This document shows positions 15,650 to 16,379 of a stretch of 16,379 nucleotides of DNA, piece after piece. Both the position numbers and the translations under genes were made by a program. The stretch is from Antrodiella citrinella (lineage: Eukaryota > Basidiomycota > Agaricomycetes > Polyporales > Steccherinaceae), in assembly GCA_004802725.1 (NCBI GenBank), contig SGPM01000454.1, forward strand, positions 1,430 through 17,808, in the 5' to 3' direction. The notes under the pieces were generated by a model. The model ran no database searches, was not told the DNA's origin, and was given only the letters and a program-made list of their open reading frames with translations. The stretch's first letter is position 1; each line of letters opens with the position of its first letter.

Positions 15650-16073
15650 CCATTCTAAGTATAGTACGATTCGCTCTACATACGTGTTCTCTAGCTTCCT
15701 CGTAAGATACGCTCTACGAGCATAAGCTGGGTTCAGTGGCTCGGTCATCTGTGTTCTCCATAGTATCTGAAATACATATTCTATTCACACTACTACTACT
15801 TGAGTGATACCTACGTCAGATAGACTTGAACCTCTGTTAGTGTATGCGTTTTCTGCTTTCCAAACAACTCTGCGCTACGCGCAGTTACGCCTTGGTTAGC
15901 GCTGAATCCGCGGTTCACAACATTGGTGGACATTCAGATCTATTCGACGATCTTGGTATCATCTCTTCCCTATCTACCTCTACTCGCCATACGAATAATC
16001 GGTGCACCGTTCTAAGTCTGGTACGACTAATTGCGACACGCGTTCACAAGACTTTCGTATGACGATTCGCTCT
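15650..16073 (+). repeat. Diverged direct repeats across LTR and leader
   Basis: CC(A/G)TTCTAAGT(A/C)T(A/G)GTACGA occurs at 15650-15669 and 16007-16026 (17 of 20 match). The string CGATTCGCTCT occurs at about 15667-15677 and again at 16063-16073. The copies share order but not exact spacing. Confidence 0.6.
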
Positions 16074-16262
16074 GTACGCTAAGATCTTGAGTTCAGCAGC
16101 CACTGATAACGTTCTTATCGCGCGTTCATCTCATCTCCTCCTTTCGAACCATACACATTTTATTACTTTCCACACTCATTCATTCCACCACAACGTACCT
16201 CTCCCATTGAACTACATTCAGCTAGACATCCCCCAGCCCATCCCATTGTCTAACCTGACGAT
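15923..16262 (+). other. Leader between candidate LTR and gag-like ORF
   Basis: These 340 bp have no supported gene. The last 120 bp are rich in C, T and A (many CATTCA and CCACAACG-like words) and nearly free of G, a composition seen in untranslated leaders. Confidence 0.4.
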
Positions 16263-16379
16263 ATGCCCGACCAGACGAAGGCTGATGCTTCAGAAACCGA
16301 CCACCAGGCAGTCCAGGCCACAGATGCGGCAACCTCTCACGGATCTCACCAGCAACTGTCCCTAGATGAAGCGGACAGT
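16263..16379 (+). CDS. Partial ORF at window edge, gag-like candidate
   Basis: The frame opens with ATG at 16263 (MPDQTKADASETDHQAVQ) and is open to the last base, 39 codons, without a stop. It is rich in Gln, Asp, Ala, Ser and His, and polar throughout, as the N-termini of retroelement Gag proteins often are. No domain is visible in so short a piece. Its position about 340 bp after a candidate LTR and primer-binding site is the main reason for the call. A host gene with a long leader is the alternative. Confidence 0.4.
   Translation, partial: MPDQTKADASETDHQAVQATDAATSHGSHQQLSLDEADS

Larger units (their letters stand above)
15399..15922 (+). mobile_element. Candidate 5' LTR of a retroelement
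   Basis: The segment begins TGTTGG and ends CACAACA, giving 5-bp inverted ends (TGTTG/CAACA) of the form usual for LTRs. Inside are an 8-bp perfect inverted repeat (CGGCCATG/CATGGCCG, 15514-15539) and a TATATATA box at 15554-15561, as expected for a U3 promoter. TTGGTGG follows immediately, in the place of a primer-binding site, though I cannot match it to a tRNA. The 524-bp length is normal. The second LTR would lie outside the window, so the boundary is unproven. Confidence 0.42.

Noticed and set aside
1..16379. CRISPR array, prokaryotic operon or phage elements
   Set aside because: Spliceosomal introns throughout and eukaryotic gene families exclude a prokaryotic origin, and no regularly spaced repeat-spacer pattern occurs.

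Overview
The window looks like nuclear DNA of a filamentous basidiomycete, most likely an Agaricomycete. Genes sit on both strands and are cut by many 45-110 nt GT..AG introns, very small exons occur, and the gene types fit: eIF5A, a paired-LIM protein, a membrane-anchored P450, a SRAP/HMCES protein, a TFIID-type histone-fold protein and F-box relatives. There are no operons or ribosome binding sites. The taxonomic call is an inference from gene architecture, not from a marker search.

Layout. 1-2900 is repeat-rich and gene-poor. It holds an N-rich low-quality stretch with about 20-bp tandem repeats, a PHD-like zinc motif, a truncated zinc-knuckle exon, a MITE-like element with 36-bp inverted ends (2045-2291) and an orphan exon of ARPC2. 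2917-13188 is a compact block of five apparently intact genes: eIF5A (minus, 7 exons), a two-LIM-domain protein (plus, 8 exons including 8-nt and 12-nt microexons), a cytochrome P450 (minus, 15 exons), a SRAP/HMCES DNA-protein crosslink factor with a C-terminal PCNA-binding peptide (minus, 7 exons) and a BTP histone-fold protein resembling TAF3/TAF8 (plus, 3 exons). 13400-16379 is again accessory: a tRNA-like B-box block, a broken F-box gene (minus), a short F-box-like fragment (plus), and the probable 5' end of an LTR retroelement whose gag-like ORF runs off the window.

Two head-to-head pairs share short promoters: eIF5A/LIM (310 bp) and HMCES/BTP (241 bp). LIM and P450 converge on a 303-bp spacer. 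The intact genes cover housekeeping roles (translation, cytoskeleton, DNA repair, transcription) plus one oxidase, and nothing suggests a shared pathway or metabolic cluster. I reassembled exon structures by hand from splice signals, reading frame and family motifs. For the five intact genes the exon lengths sum to whole codon numbers. I found no clearly novel system. The most interesting items are the LIM microexons, the hidden PIP-box exon of the HMCES gene, the F-box pseudogene, the orphan ARPC2 exon beside a MITE, and the candidate LTR element.
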